NCBI GenBank assembly: GCA_963965975.1 | Contig: OZ014413.1 | Location: 6,951,501 to 7,015,500 of the forward strand | DNA: 64,000 bases | Direction: 5' to 3' | DNA from: Xestospongia bergquistia | Taxonomy: Eukaryota > Porifera > Demospongiae > Haplosclerida > Petrosiidae | Part shown: in pieces, positions 23,606-35,461 of the stretch | How the letters are laid out: each line of letters starts with the position of its first letter | Numbering within the stretch: position 1 is the first letter of the stretch | Position numbers and translations under genes: made by a program | Notes under the pieces: model-generated | Seen by the model: the letters and a program-made list of their open reading frames with translations, nothing else | Database searches by the model: none | Told to the model about the DNA's origin: nothing

Positions 23606-25337
23606 CTCTCTTTATCTTGTATATTTTAATAGTTGAATCAACAGGTATAGTACCACAGATAAATCAGTTACACAAATGAAGAATAACTGAAAACTATTAA
23701 AGAACAACTCATGCACCTATCATAGTAGCACTTTATGTACATAGCATTGACCAAGACAAAAATAATGATTGCATGCCATCAATTACACTAAGACTTTTAA
23801 AACTGTTAAAATGTCATGGAGGCTTATTTAAGCACCCACTATTCATTTAACAACTAAGTAAACAATAACAATAAAAGTTTTTCTAATTACCTAGTCATAA
23901 CTAGGTGTTAGGCAAACAGTCAAATTGTCTTCTTCCTCTTCCTTCTTTTCCACTACATATTACTTCACATAGCTTTTGCAATTTCTTTAGGACCTATAGA
24001 TAATTGTTTAGGTCACAATTATCTAATGAGGAAAAAGAAATGAAAGGAAGAGGAGGACCAAAATATTACTATTTGTCTAACTCCTAGTTATCATCTACTT
24101 AGAAATACTTTCAATGTTATTGTTATAGTCTAACTAGATGTTAAAATGGTAAGTGGGTGCTTAAATAAACCTTCAAGTCAATTTTAACAGTTATTTGAAA
24201 GCCTCTTAGTGAAATAAATTGACTACAATCATCATTTCTGTTTTGGTCATAGTGTTTTCTATGATAGGTCCATGACTATTTTTACCAGTTTCATTTATTC
24301 TTTATTAAATTTTGTATAACTGATTATCTGTGATACTATATCATTAAACTACAAGATAAGGAGAGATGAACTACAAAAACGTATGTGTTCGTTCTAAAGG
24401 AGCTCTTGTAGTACTGGCAACAAGCATGTTGCTAACAACTTCTACCATAATATCAGGATGTTTTTCTAGTTATTTCATTGATAACTATTCGTATGTCATC
24501 TTTGTTGTAATTGGACTTCACTATCTCTCTTATCCTCTTCTTGGTTTGTTAGGGGAGAAATGGATGAGATATAAAGTCATACTCGTTGGAATAGTATTAA
24601 TATTTGTTGGATTCATTATCGGTATGGTTACATTAGTGATTTTATACTTTGCACATTTAAGTGGAATTGCTGTAGTTGGTATTTGTTTAGTTGCAGCTTT
24701 TCCATTCTTTTTTGGATATGGTCTATTTGGAGCTAATGTGATTCAATTTGGTACTGATCAACTTCAGTTTGCACCATCTCAAGAGTTAAGTAGTTTTGTT
24801 TATTGGGTTTTATACATAAATTATTCTTCACTAGCTTTCATCTTATTAATGGCATCAATTATAACAGCTACTATTTATGCAAACACTATCTATTTTACTT
24901 TCACTTATATATTTGGTTCTGGTATGCTTATTGTCATGATTGCAGTCTTGTCTTTTTATTGCTTTAAACATCACTTGGTTATTGAGCCTGCTCAACACAA
25001 CAATCCTATCAAACTAATCTGGAGAGTAATAAGGTATGCCTTAACTCACAAGCAACCAGTGAGACGTAGTGCCTTCACATATGGAGAGTTTCCACCACCC
25101 AGACTTGATCTAGGTAAAGAGAGATATGGAGGACCATTTACTACTGTACAAGTAGAGGATGTCAAAAGCTTCTTACATATACTTAGTATTCTTTTAGGGA
25201 GCTATGGATATGGATTTCTTGACACAAAGTACCACATCACTGATCAATACCAAAATCTTATACAAACAGATGGTCCAAATAGTTTTGTAAAAAATCTTCT
25301 ACTGACATATCCTCTAGCAGTTCCATATCTTTTCATT
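22633..25337. repeat. Head-to-head inverted duplication (POT locus palindrome)
   Basis: The arms 22633-24006 and 24016-25337 are inverted copies, covering the first part of a POT gene and its upstream region. At the centre agataattg and caattatct flank a 9-base spacer (24007-24015). The right arm lacks about 40 bases near the centre that are kept in the left arm and in the relic at 10.8 kb. Confidence 0.8.
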
Positions 25338-26009
25338 GTATTTGCTGTTCCTTTCTATCAATTTATTATAGTCCCTTTCTTTTCTCAGTACATTCCTAGT
25401 ATGTTGAAACGAATGTGGATTGGACTATTGGCACTGTTAGTAGAGTCTATAATGACAAGTCTTATAAGCTATTTCATAACTAAAGATATCAAAAATGCTT
25501 TAATTATTGATGATATGTGTTTGACCTTCACTAACAACAAAACTTTTCAAAATCAAGTAAAATCAGATATGTTAACATTACCTTTCTATGTTATGGCTAT
25601 TCCTGAGTTTTTGTGTGGTGTTAGTGTTTTCTTTTTTCAATTCACAAGTGTTGAGTTTATTCTAGCTCAAGGTCCTCGTACTATGCAAGGATTGCTAATT
25701 GGAATATGGTTTATTCAAATATCCATCTCTTGTTTAACATTAACCTTATCTAGTTCTTGGTTAGGTTGTCAATGGGAGTATTATGTTGCTAAATCTAGTG
25801 TTGTTTTCATTTCAGTCATTGTTTATACTATTGCTTCATATAAATACAAGTATAGACAACGTAATGAACTATCTGATGTCAATGAGAGAGTTATCATTGC
25901 AGAATATACTGAAAGACAACTAGTGCAAGAATATGGCACAAATGATGTAATGACTTATAGGATGAACAATGACTTGTCCATAAATGATTTCCATAATCAA
26001 GACAACTAA
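24366..26009 (+). CDS. POT/SLC15-like transporter family protein (547 aa)
   Basis: Full-length paralog of the POT family. Family marks are RSAFTYGEF, RLDLGKERYGGPFTTVQVED (about 245-264) and EFILAQGPRTMQGLLIG (about 430-446). A stretch SFVYWVLYINYSSLAF resembles the second PTR2 signature. The first loop motif is strongly altered (GLLGEKWMRYKVILVG instead of GxxADxxxGRY), and no ExxER is visible in helix 1, so transport chemistry may have changed. It is intronless; the start is supported by the shared start of the inverted copy and the conserved gataaggagagATG leader. It diverges from the other POT gene at 20568. The C-terminal tail is hydrophilic. Confidence 0.85.
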   Translation: MNYKNVCVRSKGALVVLATSMLLTTSTIISGCFSSYFIDNYSYVIFVVIGLHYLSYPLLGLLGEKWMRYKVILVGIVLIFVGFIIGMVTLVILYFAHLSGIAVVGICLVAAFPFFFGYGLFGANVIQFGTDQLQFAPSQELSSFVYWVLYINYSSLAFILLMASIITATIYANTIYFTFTYIFGSGMLIVMIAVLSFYCFKHHLVIEPAQHNNPIKLIWRVIRYALTHKQPVRRSAFTYGEFPPPRLDLGKERYGGPFTTVQVEDVKSFLHILSILLGSYGYGFLDTKYHITDQYQNLIQTDGPNSFVKNLLLTYPLAVPYLFIVFAVPFYQFIIVPFFSQYIPSMLKRMWIGLLALLVESIMTSLISYFITKDIKNALIIDDMCLTFTNNKTFQNQVKSDMLTLPFYVMAIPEFLCGVSVFFFQFTSVEFILAQGPRTMQGLLIGIWFIQISISCLTLTLSSSWLGCQWEYYVAKSSVVFISVIVYTIASYKYKYRQRNELSDVNERVIIAEYTERQLVQEYGTNDVMTYRMNNDLSINDFHNQDN

Positions 26010-27090
26010 ATTATAATAATGCATTAACAACAATCCATTATAATGGTATACCAAATTGATTCCAATTTTACAATAACTTATGTAACTTTGTTTGTATAAT
26101 AATATTGAATCTTAACAGCAAGTTCTAATTCCAAGAGTTAATTTTAATTTGTGTTACCTTTGTAGGTGATCATATTACTTTTTAATGTTAGCTAAAATGA
26201 AAAATTCAATAATTTCTATTAATTAGAATTATTTAGTTCTGAGTTTGCGCTCGAGATGTCATTCGTGAGTAGAAATTTTTGCTTTCTTTATAGCTCTCTC
26301 CAGTTTTCTTAGCAATGTTTTTATTAGCTTATTCATGGGCGTGGTTCCATGCAACCACAGAATTTGATTGATCTGCACGCAAACCCCAGTTCGTGTTTGT
26401 TCAAACACACTCTCGCATCTTTGGTTCATCATTCAAATCCTTGTAATGGCGTGTAATTTTTTACGGATCAGGTTACTGTAAACAGTTTTGTACTTGGGAA
26501 TTACTCATTTAAAATAAAATAATTTCTAAAACATTACCTCACAACTACAGCTTTAATATAATTTGCTGTTCTTAATCTTTAATTTTTATGATGGACATTC
26601 AATCAAAAAAAGAGAGACATGCCAGTTTTCTATCTGTGAACATTCATATTTTCTTTATCATAATTACAAAAGTATGATCATCCGTGACTAAATGTTTAAT
26701 TAAAGCGTCATCAAGTTTCTTGTAAATAAATAAATGAACACTTTTAATACGAAAAAGTAATGTCACTTTCCAGTTAAAATAGAAAACTAAAGAATACGAA
26801 AAAATATAAAAAGGGAACCAAATGGCAAGAAGTCTTTATTATAACAACTTAAAAATGCTAGTTAAAAATTTGACCCTGTACCACTTTATTAATAATACTT
26901 GTGACATCAATCAACATTTTTATATCAAAAATTATTTCTCCAAAATTTTTAGAACAACTATGGTAACCATAACCAAAGCTAGTTTGGCACCAAATTTATC
27001 CACACACTAAACTACACAGTACAGTCTTTTGTAGGTATTGTTTTGTTTTGTAGGTGTTGTTTTGAGATCTTCAGAAAAAATAGTACTTAT
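26010..27090. other. Intergenic, no recognised gene
   Basis: The first 160 bases are the 3' region of the POT gene, repeated at 40300-40490. The rest is AT-rich except for a slightly more GC-rich patch at 26250-26450. A 62-codon frame at 26822 looks like chance. Confidence 0.5.
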
Positions 27091-27094
27091 ATAT

Positions 27095-29065
27095 TTGAAC
27101 TTCTCATTTTTTAGACATTCTATTTTATTCTTTAAAAAGTAAAGTTTGAAAAATTAAATATTGAGTTAATAGTCAACGTTCAAATTTTAATTTCAAAATA
27201 TTCAAGTCAATATTGAATATTGAATATTTATTTTGAATTTCAAAAATAATCAGTTAATATTCAATATGCAATATGCAATTCTTTAAATTAAACTTTCACA
27301 ATGATCATACAATTTGCCATAGCAACAAAGTGGATGCTTTGATATTCTTGCTTAGTTTCTACATGACTATTAATCGTGCGTGACATTGATTTATACTTTT
27401 ATGTATGACATTCTTGCAATAGCACTTTTTAAAAAGTTTGTAGGGACACCAGTACTTTTATCAAAGAAGCTAATATTCCAGCCAGTTCTGTCATGTCTTA
27501 GTACTTTTAGTAGAAACTGATAAATTTTATAAAATAACCATAACTCGACAACTAAACTAAACAACCAAAACATGATATTAAATACTTACTCACAAAATAT
27601 TACGTCATAAAGTAATGCACTAATCACTAAATGAAACACCACAAGTTCAATTTAGACTTAATATATATGAAAACTTCTAAGTTATAAGTTGCTGGTACAT
27701 CCAAACTATACAGACAACATATATCCACAAAAATCTTTCAGCTCTCCAACGAGGGCAAGTCTTTGACATACCTTCTTCACCCCTGTACCAAGTGACAACA
27801 CACTACAAACATCCGAGGAGATACTTGCAACATCTTGCAAATATAACAAGGGATTGTAATGGAGTGCTGTCACATATGTGACAATCAGTGAAACGAATTG
27901 ATGAGCAGACACCTTAATTTTAGAGGAATTTCCAGGTTATTGTTTATGGCAAGAAGCAAGCTTATGTTGGACCTTAGACCTTTTATTTCCATGAACAAAC
28001 TATCATTTTCAGGTTTTGTTCCTTTATGCTTCATCTCGTAGTCTGAATCTGAAAAGGCGGATTTGCTAATAGCAACTTTATGAGTCTCCCTTTCTCAAAC
28101 AAATCAGACAGTTTCACTGAGTATATTTTACGGCTGACAACCTTCCAGAATTTTGGTTATAATGATATAAAATTAAAATATTAACCTTAAATGCCAGTGC
28201 TATCATCTATCGGATGAAACTAGAACATATATAAGTCTCCTTTTTGTATGACAGATGACAGGTATTTATTGGTTGTAGTCTCATTTCCTTCCACAAACAT
28301 TTTATAACTTAATATACTTAACTTAATATTGTGAAATTATATCGTTCATTTAGAAGTTTCTTAAATTTAGCTTGTACTACTTTCACATTGGCAATAGAAG
28401 TAGGTTCAGTAACTAAAAATGATGATTACCTACCTACCTGTATGGGAAGTTATGATTTGTCTATAGTGTGATGAAGGTTTCTGATTATCAGAAAGCATTC
28501 TTCCAGTATAAGCATTTCCAGATGACCCATCTACAGTTAAATTAGTAATGAGCAAGCCAACAGTACTTACAAAAAAAAGTTTTAACACAAGATTCCCTAT
28601 AGACTTATGCATGGATATTAATATGTACATATATATGTGTGTGTGTGTGTATGTGAGTGAGTGTGTGTGTGTGTGTGTGTATAATAATAATTCAGTAATC
28701 ATAAAGCAAAGTAACAACTGTTCATTGTGAACAACTCAGTAAAAACGCTCTAGCAACTGTTATAGAGCCGTCCTGTCTTCAACAAGAACTTTAACTGGCT
28801 CAAAGCCTTCTCAAATGAGTATCACACTTAATGATGACATTGTTGCTATGGTAATGTTAAAATCATTGTGAATTTTCACTTAGAGAATTGCATATTGAAT
28901 ATTGAAAGACTATTTGGAATTAAATATTGAAGATTCAATATTGACTTGAATGTTTGGAAATTAAAATTCAAATGTCAATTATTACTCAATAGTTAATTTT
29001 AAATATTTTCCTTTCGAAAAATTGCTGCAATTGTAATCATTACTTAAGAAATCAATGAAAAGTTC
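27095..29065. mobile_element. Element with long terminal inverted repeats (decayed)
   Basis: About 220 bases at 27095-27315 are an imperfect reverse complement of about 28850-29065. Landmarks are ttgaacttctcatttt, tcaagtcaatattgaat, atattcaatatgcaa and cacaatgat. The interior (about 1.5 kb) holds short minus-strand frames, notably 27912-27706 (HQFVSLIVTYVTALHYNPLL) and a hydrophilic stretch near 28060-27915 (NDSLFMEIKGLRSN). They might be exons of a decayed transposase or cargo. A terminal-inverted-repeat DNA transposon is the simplest reading; the superfamily is not identified. Confidence 0.55.
28636..28681. repeat. (TG)n microsatellite
   Basis: TG run with minor interruptions inside the inverted-repeat element. 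Both short frames across it are low-complexity artefacts. Confidence 0.9.
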
Positions 29066-29149
29066 AAAAAATTTATAAGATTAAATAGGTATATAATTAT
29101 GTAGTAAATAAAAAAGGCCAATATTCAATTCCTTTTAGAATTGACTAAA

Positions 29150-29365
29150 ATGACTTATCATGTAAGTAGTGTATTAGTGTACATCTATAATGACTTAATG
29201 AACTTTTTTATAACTGGTTTGTCATGATATTGATTTGACAAACTAGTTTTTTTGACTAGTTTGTCAGTCTCTACACAGTATCAATCTTGTCCTATAATAA
29301 CATAGAATGACAAACTAATGACAAATATGGTTTCTTGCCAGGTTTGGCCATCTGTTGAACTTATG
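29150..29365. repeat. Dispersed repeat with perfect hairpin, copy 1
   Basis: Matches 50870-51085 over about 215 bases. At its centre tgacaaactagt (29236-29247) and actagtttgtca (29255-29266) form a perfect 12-base inverted repeat with a 7-base loop. A MITE-like non-autonomous repeat is likely. Nothing coding is seen from 29065 to 29820. Confidence 0.65.
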
Positions 29366-29821
29366 TGATATGAACTTACTATTCAACTACAAGTATAGTA
29401 TTTAAACTGCACAGAAATATATACAGTAGGTACATTATGCATTATTGAAGGAGTTAGGTTAAGCTGTATCAGAACTCAATTCAGCTTGGTACAATCGAAT
29501 GTATGGAGCTTTTCTAATAAAGTCCATCATTTGATATGTTGGTATATTGTCTCTATTTTGATATTGTTACAGGAAGAATTAGGTATAATTGCTGATTAAC
29601 CAATTAATTTACTGCAATTATGTAATAGATAGCAAGACCTTCCTTACCTGATCATCCCTTTTAGCCAATCTTTGAACATTCTAAGGGTTCTGTATGCCAT
29701 TGATGACTTGCTAGCAAGGTAATTAGAAACCAGTGAAATTGGATCACAGACTACTGTTATAGTAAGTTAATGCAGACTGATAGGGAATAACTTTGTCTAT
29801 TTTAAAGCCATTCAATAATTT

Positions 29822-30190
29822 ATGTATTTGTTTATATTTCTCTTCTTTTTGTTAGTCACTCCATATGTACACTCAATCAAAGAGGCACTTATAGGATATT
29901 TTGCTAAATATAGACATGATGCACAATATGGTGTTCTAACTTGTGCATATGTTGTAGATGGTTATCAGCTTGTTATCAGTGAGGAGTCAGGTCACCAAGG
30001 GGAAGTCATAAGAAGCATTTTAAAAGGACCACATAATATTGATGGTACCTTTGTCGTTTTTGATTGGGATATTAAGAGTTTCCAGTTTATAGATCATAGT
30101 GTACTCACACTTCCGATAATCAAATTTGCAGGCATTCAAATGATATCAAGTACTAATACTATGGTAATACATCCAGGAGTAGTCCTGTAA
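29822..30190 (+). CDS. Small putative secreted protein (122 aa)
   Basis: The frame opens with a clear signal-peptide-like MYLFIFLFFLLVTPYVHS. A soluble-looking domain follows, with YGVLTCAYVVDGYQLVI and then DGTFVVFDWDIKSFQFIDHS. The segment coding residues 77-104 or so is preserved at 61156-61290 with few changes, so this was a real, duplicated gene. I recognise no family. It could be the first exon of a longer gene, since the end of similarity (tttgcag.gcattc) resembles an exon boundary. Confidence 0.5.
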   Translation: MYLFIFLFFLLVTPYVHSIKEALIGYFAKYRHDAQYGVLTCAYVVDGYQLVISEESGHQGEVIRSILKGPHNIDGTFVVFDWDIKSFQFIDHSVLTLPIIKFAGIQMISSTNTMVIHPGVVL

Positions 30191-30317
30191 CTGAAACTAC
30201 TGAATCCAAAAAAACAGAAATGACTGTTGGGGGCTATAGATTTACTAACCTAATTAGGCTTTCTAAGCCAGTAAAAGTGGAATAATCTTATATTTTCATT
30301 TCCATCATTTAGGTGTG

Positions 30318-30463
<146 letters not shown>

Positions 30464-30464
30464 T

Positions 30465-31240
30465 ATCCATATATGTACTTTATTTATTAAATTCTTCTCA
30501 GCCAGTGTCTTAATTAATACGAGTGAATTTTTTGAAAACAAACAAATATCTTCTTACGTGTATGCCTCCTCCTCATTGTTGACTGTGCATGTAATTATTT
30601 GTCAGATATATGACAATTGTGTTTGACATCTCATTAGTTAGATAAAAAATTTTTATGATGTTGGAAAGGGCTGTCACTATGAAATTTAAAACAGGACTGT
30701 CTTACATACCACATTTATGTTCTTTCTAAAACATCATTTGTAATCATGTGTCTATTATATCTTACTACTTTTAAGATGTGCTTTGAAGTTTGCAAAGCTT
30801 TGCTAATCATCAATGTTTTTTTCAATTTTGTTTTCATTTCGTTTCACCAAAAATTTAATAGATTATATATGATTATATAATAGAGAATGATATGGTTAAT
30901 TTGGCATGCACAATAACTGTATAAAAGATAAAAATACAAACAACTTCACAATGACTTTATAAATTAAAATTGGAAATTAATGGATTGTATATTCTATTTA
31001 ATTATGGAAACCATAATTTATAATTTATTTATTTGGCAAGTTAGTTGCTTGTTTCTTGTCTTCAACAAAGATCAATATAGACAGTTGGCTGTTAAAATCA
31101 ATATCTACATTCTAAACCTTTGACTCCTGTCTTGGCTATCAAACTGTGACAGTGTTTCATGAGGGTGATATAGATATCACTTTCAAATGTATCTTTAGTT
31201 TTTGATAGGATTTCTCCATCCTTAATAGCATAATTATAGT
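30465..31240 (-). repeat. Dispersed repeat, copy 2, with short conserved reading frame
   Basis: Copy of 1060-1760. On the minus strand, 31220-31098 follows an AG acceptor-like site and reads DGEILSKTKDTFESDIYITL onward, ending KTGVKGLECRY and stop. A further minus-strand coding-like stretch (KDDKNSDNMSEKETAFFC) at 31336-31270 ends at a GTAAGC donor-like site, but its phase does not join cleanly. The function is unknown. Confidence 0.5.
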
Positions 31241-31345
31241 ATTTCTTAAGTAAAATTGAGTACGCTTACAGCAGAAGAAAGCAGTTTCTTTTTCAGACAT
31301 ATTGTCAGAGTTTTTGTCGTCTTTAGCTACAACTATCTTAAGTAG

Positions 31346-32145
31346 CTATGAAAATTGTATGCTATGCTTTACATATAGATATATATATATAATGGCTTCT
31401 TTACAATTAAATTGATACTTTCTGTTGATATCAATAAAATAACCAAGTCCATATGCTGCATACCATAGGCTAACCATTAAATCTCTTATTTCACAAGGAG
31501 ATTGAGCTATTATGAACTCCAAAGATGTAGGGAAAAATAATGCATAGGAAATTCTGTACAATATTTCAGGCATAATCATAGCTTTGTATGAAGCTGTGTC
31601 CATTTGGAAATGATCTTTACAAGCGAAAATGATGACATAATAAATAGTAGTGAATAAGGCATAAAGTAGGCCCAATCCAATTCTCTTAAGCATACTCAGA
31701 ATGTATCTGTAGAAACATGGATATATAACAAACTTATATATGAAGATGAATACTATAGATTGCAGAAGGGGAAATTGTTCAATTGAATTTAAAGTTGGTA
31801 AGGAAGTAGACATCATGTGTATGAGCATTGGATGTTATCCACGACAATTCCTGACCACAAGAAAAACCAATTAAACTTATTAACAGTGGTGTAAACCGCA
31901 ACATAGTCATGACATCTTGTACCTCCTCTTCCATACCTAGATCAAGTCGTGATGGGTAGTACTCCTCCCAGTAAGTTAAAGCACTACAAATGACTTGGGT
32001 ACTCATTCTTTCTGGAATAATTGAGTACTTTAACAATTAATTTAACTGGATTGATTTTATGAGGTGTAGTGTCCAACCAGTGTTTGAACAACGAGTTACT
32101 AATAATGACAGTAGACACAGCCACACCTGATAATATATAATGCAC
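31346..32145 (-). pseudogene. POT transporter relic
   Basis: Minus-strand fragments resemble the second half of the POT protein at 20568: NPVKLIVKVLNYSRKNEYPS, then after a frameshift SALTYWEEYYPSRLDLGMEE, and after another IGLGLLYALF and EFIIAQSPCEIRDLMVSLWY. The YGGP(Y/F) part of the loop motif is deleted, two frameshifts are present and the first half is missing. It is a dead copy. Confidence 0.85.
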
Positions 32146-32149
32146 TATT

Positions 32150-33480
32150 GAAAAAAGTGATATATGTAATTATCAGCAAATAACTTGAAAAGCATTAATA
32201 GGAATTAAAAGTAATAGGAATTGAAATGTCACTCCTTGACTTATACTACATCTGCTTAATTACTTAGCTCTGGAAACTATGATTTAATTATTGATGTGAC
32301 CTTACTCTGATCATAAAGAAAACTGGTCTTACCATATTAAAGCTTTCCAAACAATAAAATCAAGATTAAAATTAATTTTTATGCAGTACTAAAGTAAAAA
32401 TAATACATACTCCAGGGATTAACTTCATGAGAGGCATAAGGGGTTTTCATGCACATACCATTGACACATGACTTTAGTTAACATGATTCATTATAATTGA
32501 AGTTCAAGACTAATTAAATTGATACAACAGTCATAATATGTTAAATATATTAGACACAACAGAATTAAAACATAAAACAAAAACTGGACTAAAATGACAA
32601 ATTAGATGCAAGTAAGTTAATTACACATCGCAACTGCTACAACTGACATTGGTATTAATTGCACATAAAATAGACACAAGAGGTTAATTAACATGATATA
32701 TTAGACCCAAAGAGGTTAAATATACATCAAGACTAATACAACAGGCATAAGGGATTAATACGCATTGTGAAGGATTGTATAGAAGAGGTCTAGTGCTACA
32801 CACGCACAACTAGTCACCAAGTTGACAGGGTAATTTTAGAATCACAAAAGACTATTTTATTACAAAAGAACAGAATTTAAATATTACACAAGACATAGAA
32901 CAAGTAAGTATAAATGAAAAAGTAACACCAAAGAAAACAATCACTAAAAATATCTATTACTACAATTAACATACTTCACTACAACAGTAAAGGTGTAAAT
33001 AACAGTTATTAACAACTAAATAATTATATCACAAATCAACCATAACTCAAAATATTATCACTAAATACTTATCATACAATTATATCTAATATATTCATGA
33101 GTCCACCGCACCCATATATCAGACATAGGAGGTTTACCGTACATACAACAGAAATGACATTGTACATTACACACAAGGGAATAATTCACAGATTCATACA
33201 ACACACATAGTATATTAATAACACCATTAGTATTATATATACAAAAGACATGGTATGGTTACGATGAAATCAGATAGAAATGGTAAAAAAACAAACAACA
33301 CATAATATGCAATAATATGTATCAAGGGTCACATCAGGAAGGTCATGATATCATGACTCGGTCACATAACTCTCATACATTGACATCAGATCCACAGCTG
33401 GAAAATTATCTATAAACTTTTTTATGTCCATAACTATAACAAATTACATCAAACTCAAGATGTCAAGAAACAAGAAACAA
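32150..33480. other. AT-rich stretch with degenerate short repeats
   Basis: No gene is visible. Between about 32500 and 33260 phrases such as gacacaa.aggttaatta, acaacaggcataa and ggattaat recur loosely, suggesting an old degenerate minisatellite. Confidence 0.4.
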
Positions 33481-34393
33481 TTCTGACATAGACATCAGCT
33501 AAGCATTAGTATAGTGAATGTGTGCTTAATTAACTATGTATAATTATGTGAAGACATGTCATGTATTATGATACATATTGACTGACATGTCACTATATAT
33601 GTTGTGCACAGCATATTAAACACCATATGTCTGTCTTAACTACATCAACAAAACAGACAGTAATTAAGTAAGTACTTTGTGAAGAGTGTGGATAATTATA
33701 TAACATCACTATAGCAATATAGCCAATGTATTGTATTAGTATAAACTGCAAAGAGACATCTGTGCTTATACTATTACTGTAAATAAACAATCTAATATGC
33801 TTGTCCCGAGATGTTGAACTGGATTTGTCTCTCTCTGTCGTTCCCTCCACCCCTGTTGCTGTTTCTTGCCTTTATTCCTCCTTCCCTCTCTATCCCCTGT
33901 CTCTCTCATTCTCTCCTTTATAGTCTTATTTCATACTATTAAATTTGAATTTTGTCCTATATTTGTTTGTATTATCATATATGATTTATATCTGGTTCGG
34001 CTTCTCCACTTTGTTTAATGCGCTAATTAATGGTTCAACAATGAACAAAAATAATTGCATGTGATCTTCTGTGATTTGTCAAAAGTCATGGAATTGAAGG
34101 CCAAATCTATTGTGTTCATAATCTTTCATGAATACTCATAAAAGTTTATAAACATATTTATTTATGCTGAAACAGACAGACAACTAATTTACATGTAGAA
34201 ATTAAATACCTCTACATATAAACTGCATTCATTACAATAATTATCATTTGCAATTTATATCATGTAGTAATTATATTCTCTAAAACTCACTCATTTTCTA
34301 ACACATTATCTTACACCTCCTCCTATATAATTATTGTTGAAAAAATTATAAAAGAGATATGATATTTATAATTTCTTGTATACATCATGGTGG

Positions 34394-34471
34394 TTAAAGT
34401 GGTTCAGCAAACATAATTGTTGAAATAACAAATATAAGCACAAACAATACTGGACTATGAAATGATGTCAT
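34394..34471 (-). pseudogene. Signal-peptide relic of a gene-4 paralog
   Basis: The minus strand reads MTSFHSPVLFVLIFVISTIM and five more residues, then a stop. Gene 4 starts MTSLHIPVLFVLIIVILL. Downstream homology is lost, and the splice acceptor seen before gene 4 is also altered here. Confidence 0.75.
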
Positions 34472-34649
34472 TTCTTTAAACCTTTTAAGGACTTTAAAAT
34501 AATATCTGTAAGTCTAACTGTATAACATTTGTACTTACATAGATGATGACAGGATCACAAAAGGCACTATCCAAAGACCTACAATGAAATCATCATTAAT
34601 TAACTGTTTAACTTATTATGAAGAACACATTTAAGCAAAGCACAGTCTG

Positions 34650-34962
34650 TATATAGTACAACTAAAAAAATAGCCAATGTAAACTTAGGAATGTTGATCA
34701 GTATTGTAATTGGTTGTTGGGTAATTTATATTTGTATTGATAATCATAATATACACATGATCACTTAAGTCCCAATGTATACATAACATATACATATTAG
34801 TACAACTGTTTAGGTTGATCTACTGAATAAATAGCTAATGTAAATTTGGGAGCATCAGTATAGGTTGTTGGGTAATTTACATTTGTGTAGATAATCATGA
34901 TTACCCCATGAAAATTTATGTCCCAAAGTATACATAACATGTACATATTGGAATAACAGTTT
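34650..34962. repeat. Tandem repeat of about 155 bases (two units)
   Basis: Each unit begins gtttaggttgatctactgaa or nearly so, and includes gggtaattta.atttgt and tacataaca. The same unit occurs about three times at 39388-39800 upstream of gene 4. Confidence 0.65.
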
Positions 34963-35461
34963 AGTATGCATAAATATAAATGTAATACCTACCACCAAAG
35001 CAGTAGTAACATGAGTTGGCATATTAAAAGTTGTACACAATGAGAGGGAACAAGTCATCCAAAAATCTTTAGCCAAAGCTTAGAAGTAGTATTATTATAA
35101 CTGGTCAATTATCAACAGTTTATATTGTTGATTGTATCATTATCATTCATAGAAAAGTTGTAAAGAGTCATGCACATTCATAACATATAGCCAGTTTTTA
35201 TTGTACAGTTGCAAGTTGACAGGTCAAGATGAACAATTAATCATTTAATTATTTTTCATGATTACAATAGGGTATAAGTCTGCTACATTAACAAAGTTAT
35301 TAATTCATCTAAATTAACAATAGGACATGAATGTGTGAATGCATAATTCTTCTTAAAATTATTATACGTTTCTGTAATTTCTAAAATTATTGGTTTTTAA
35401 AGTTTATCAGAACTGCACATAATACTGTTTTAGTTCTTATACTGCAAATTATAAACTTGAC

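Larger units (their letters stand above)
33485..35100 (-). repeat. Segmental duplication block B, copy 1
   Basis: 33485-33825 matches 62335-62655, 33900-34500 matches 63390-63960, and 34440-35100 matches the region upstream of gene 4 (39190-39900). It is a duplicated head of a gene-4-like locus with its flank. A CT-rich tract lies at 33815-33925. Confidence 0.7.

Noticed and set aside
26340-26460. Possible tRNA-derived SINE from a ggttc..attcaaatcc stretch
   Set aside because: No matching acceptor stem or D-arm was found, and no copies were seen in the window.
31270-31336. Splicing of a KDDKNSDNMSEKETAFFC exon to the DGEILS exon
   Set aside because: The obvious donor and acceptor join out of phase and would create a stop, so the two-exon model is not claimed.
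33593-33850. 85-codon minus-strand frame (and the similar one at 62396)
   Set aside because: Both lie in the duplicated block, but the shared part is short and the frames diverge at both ends; no domain is recognised.
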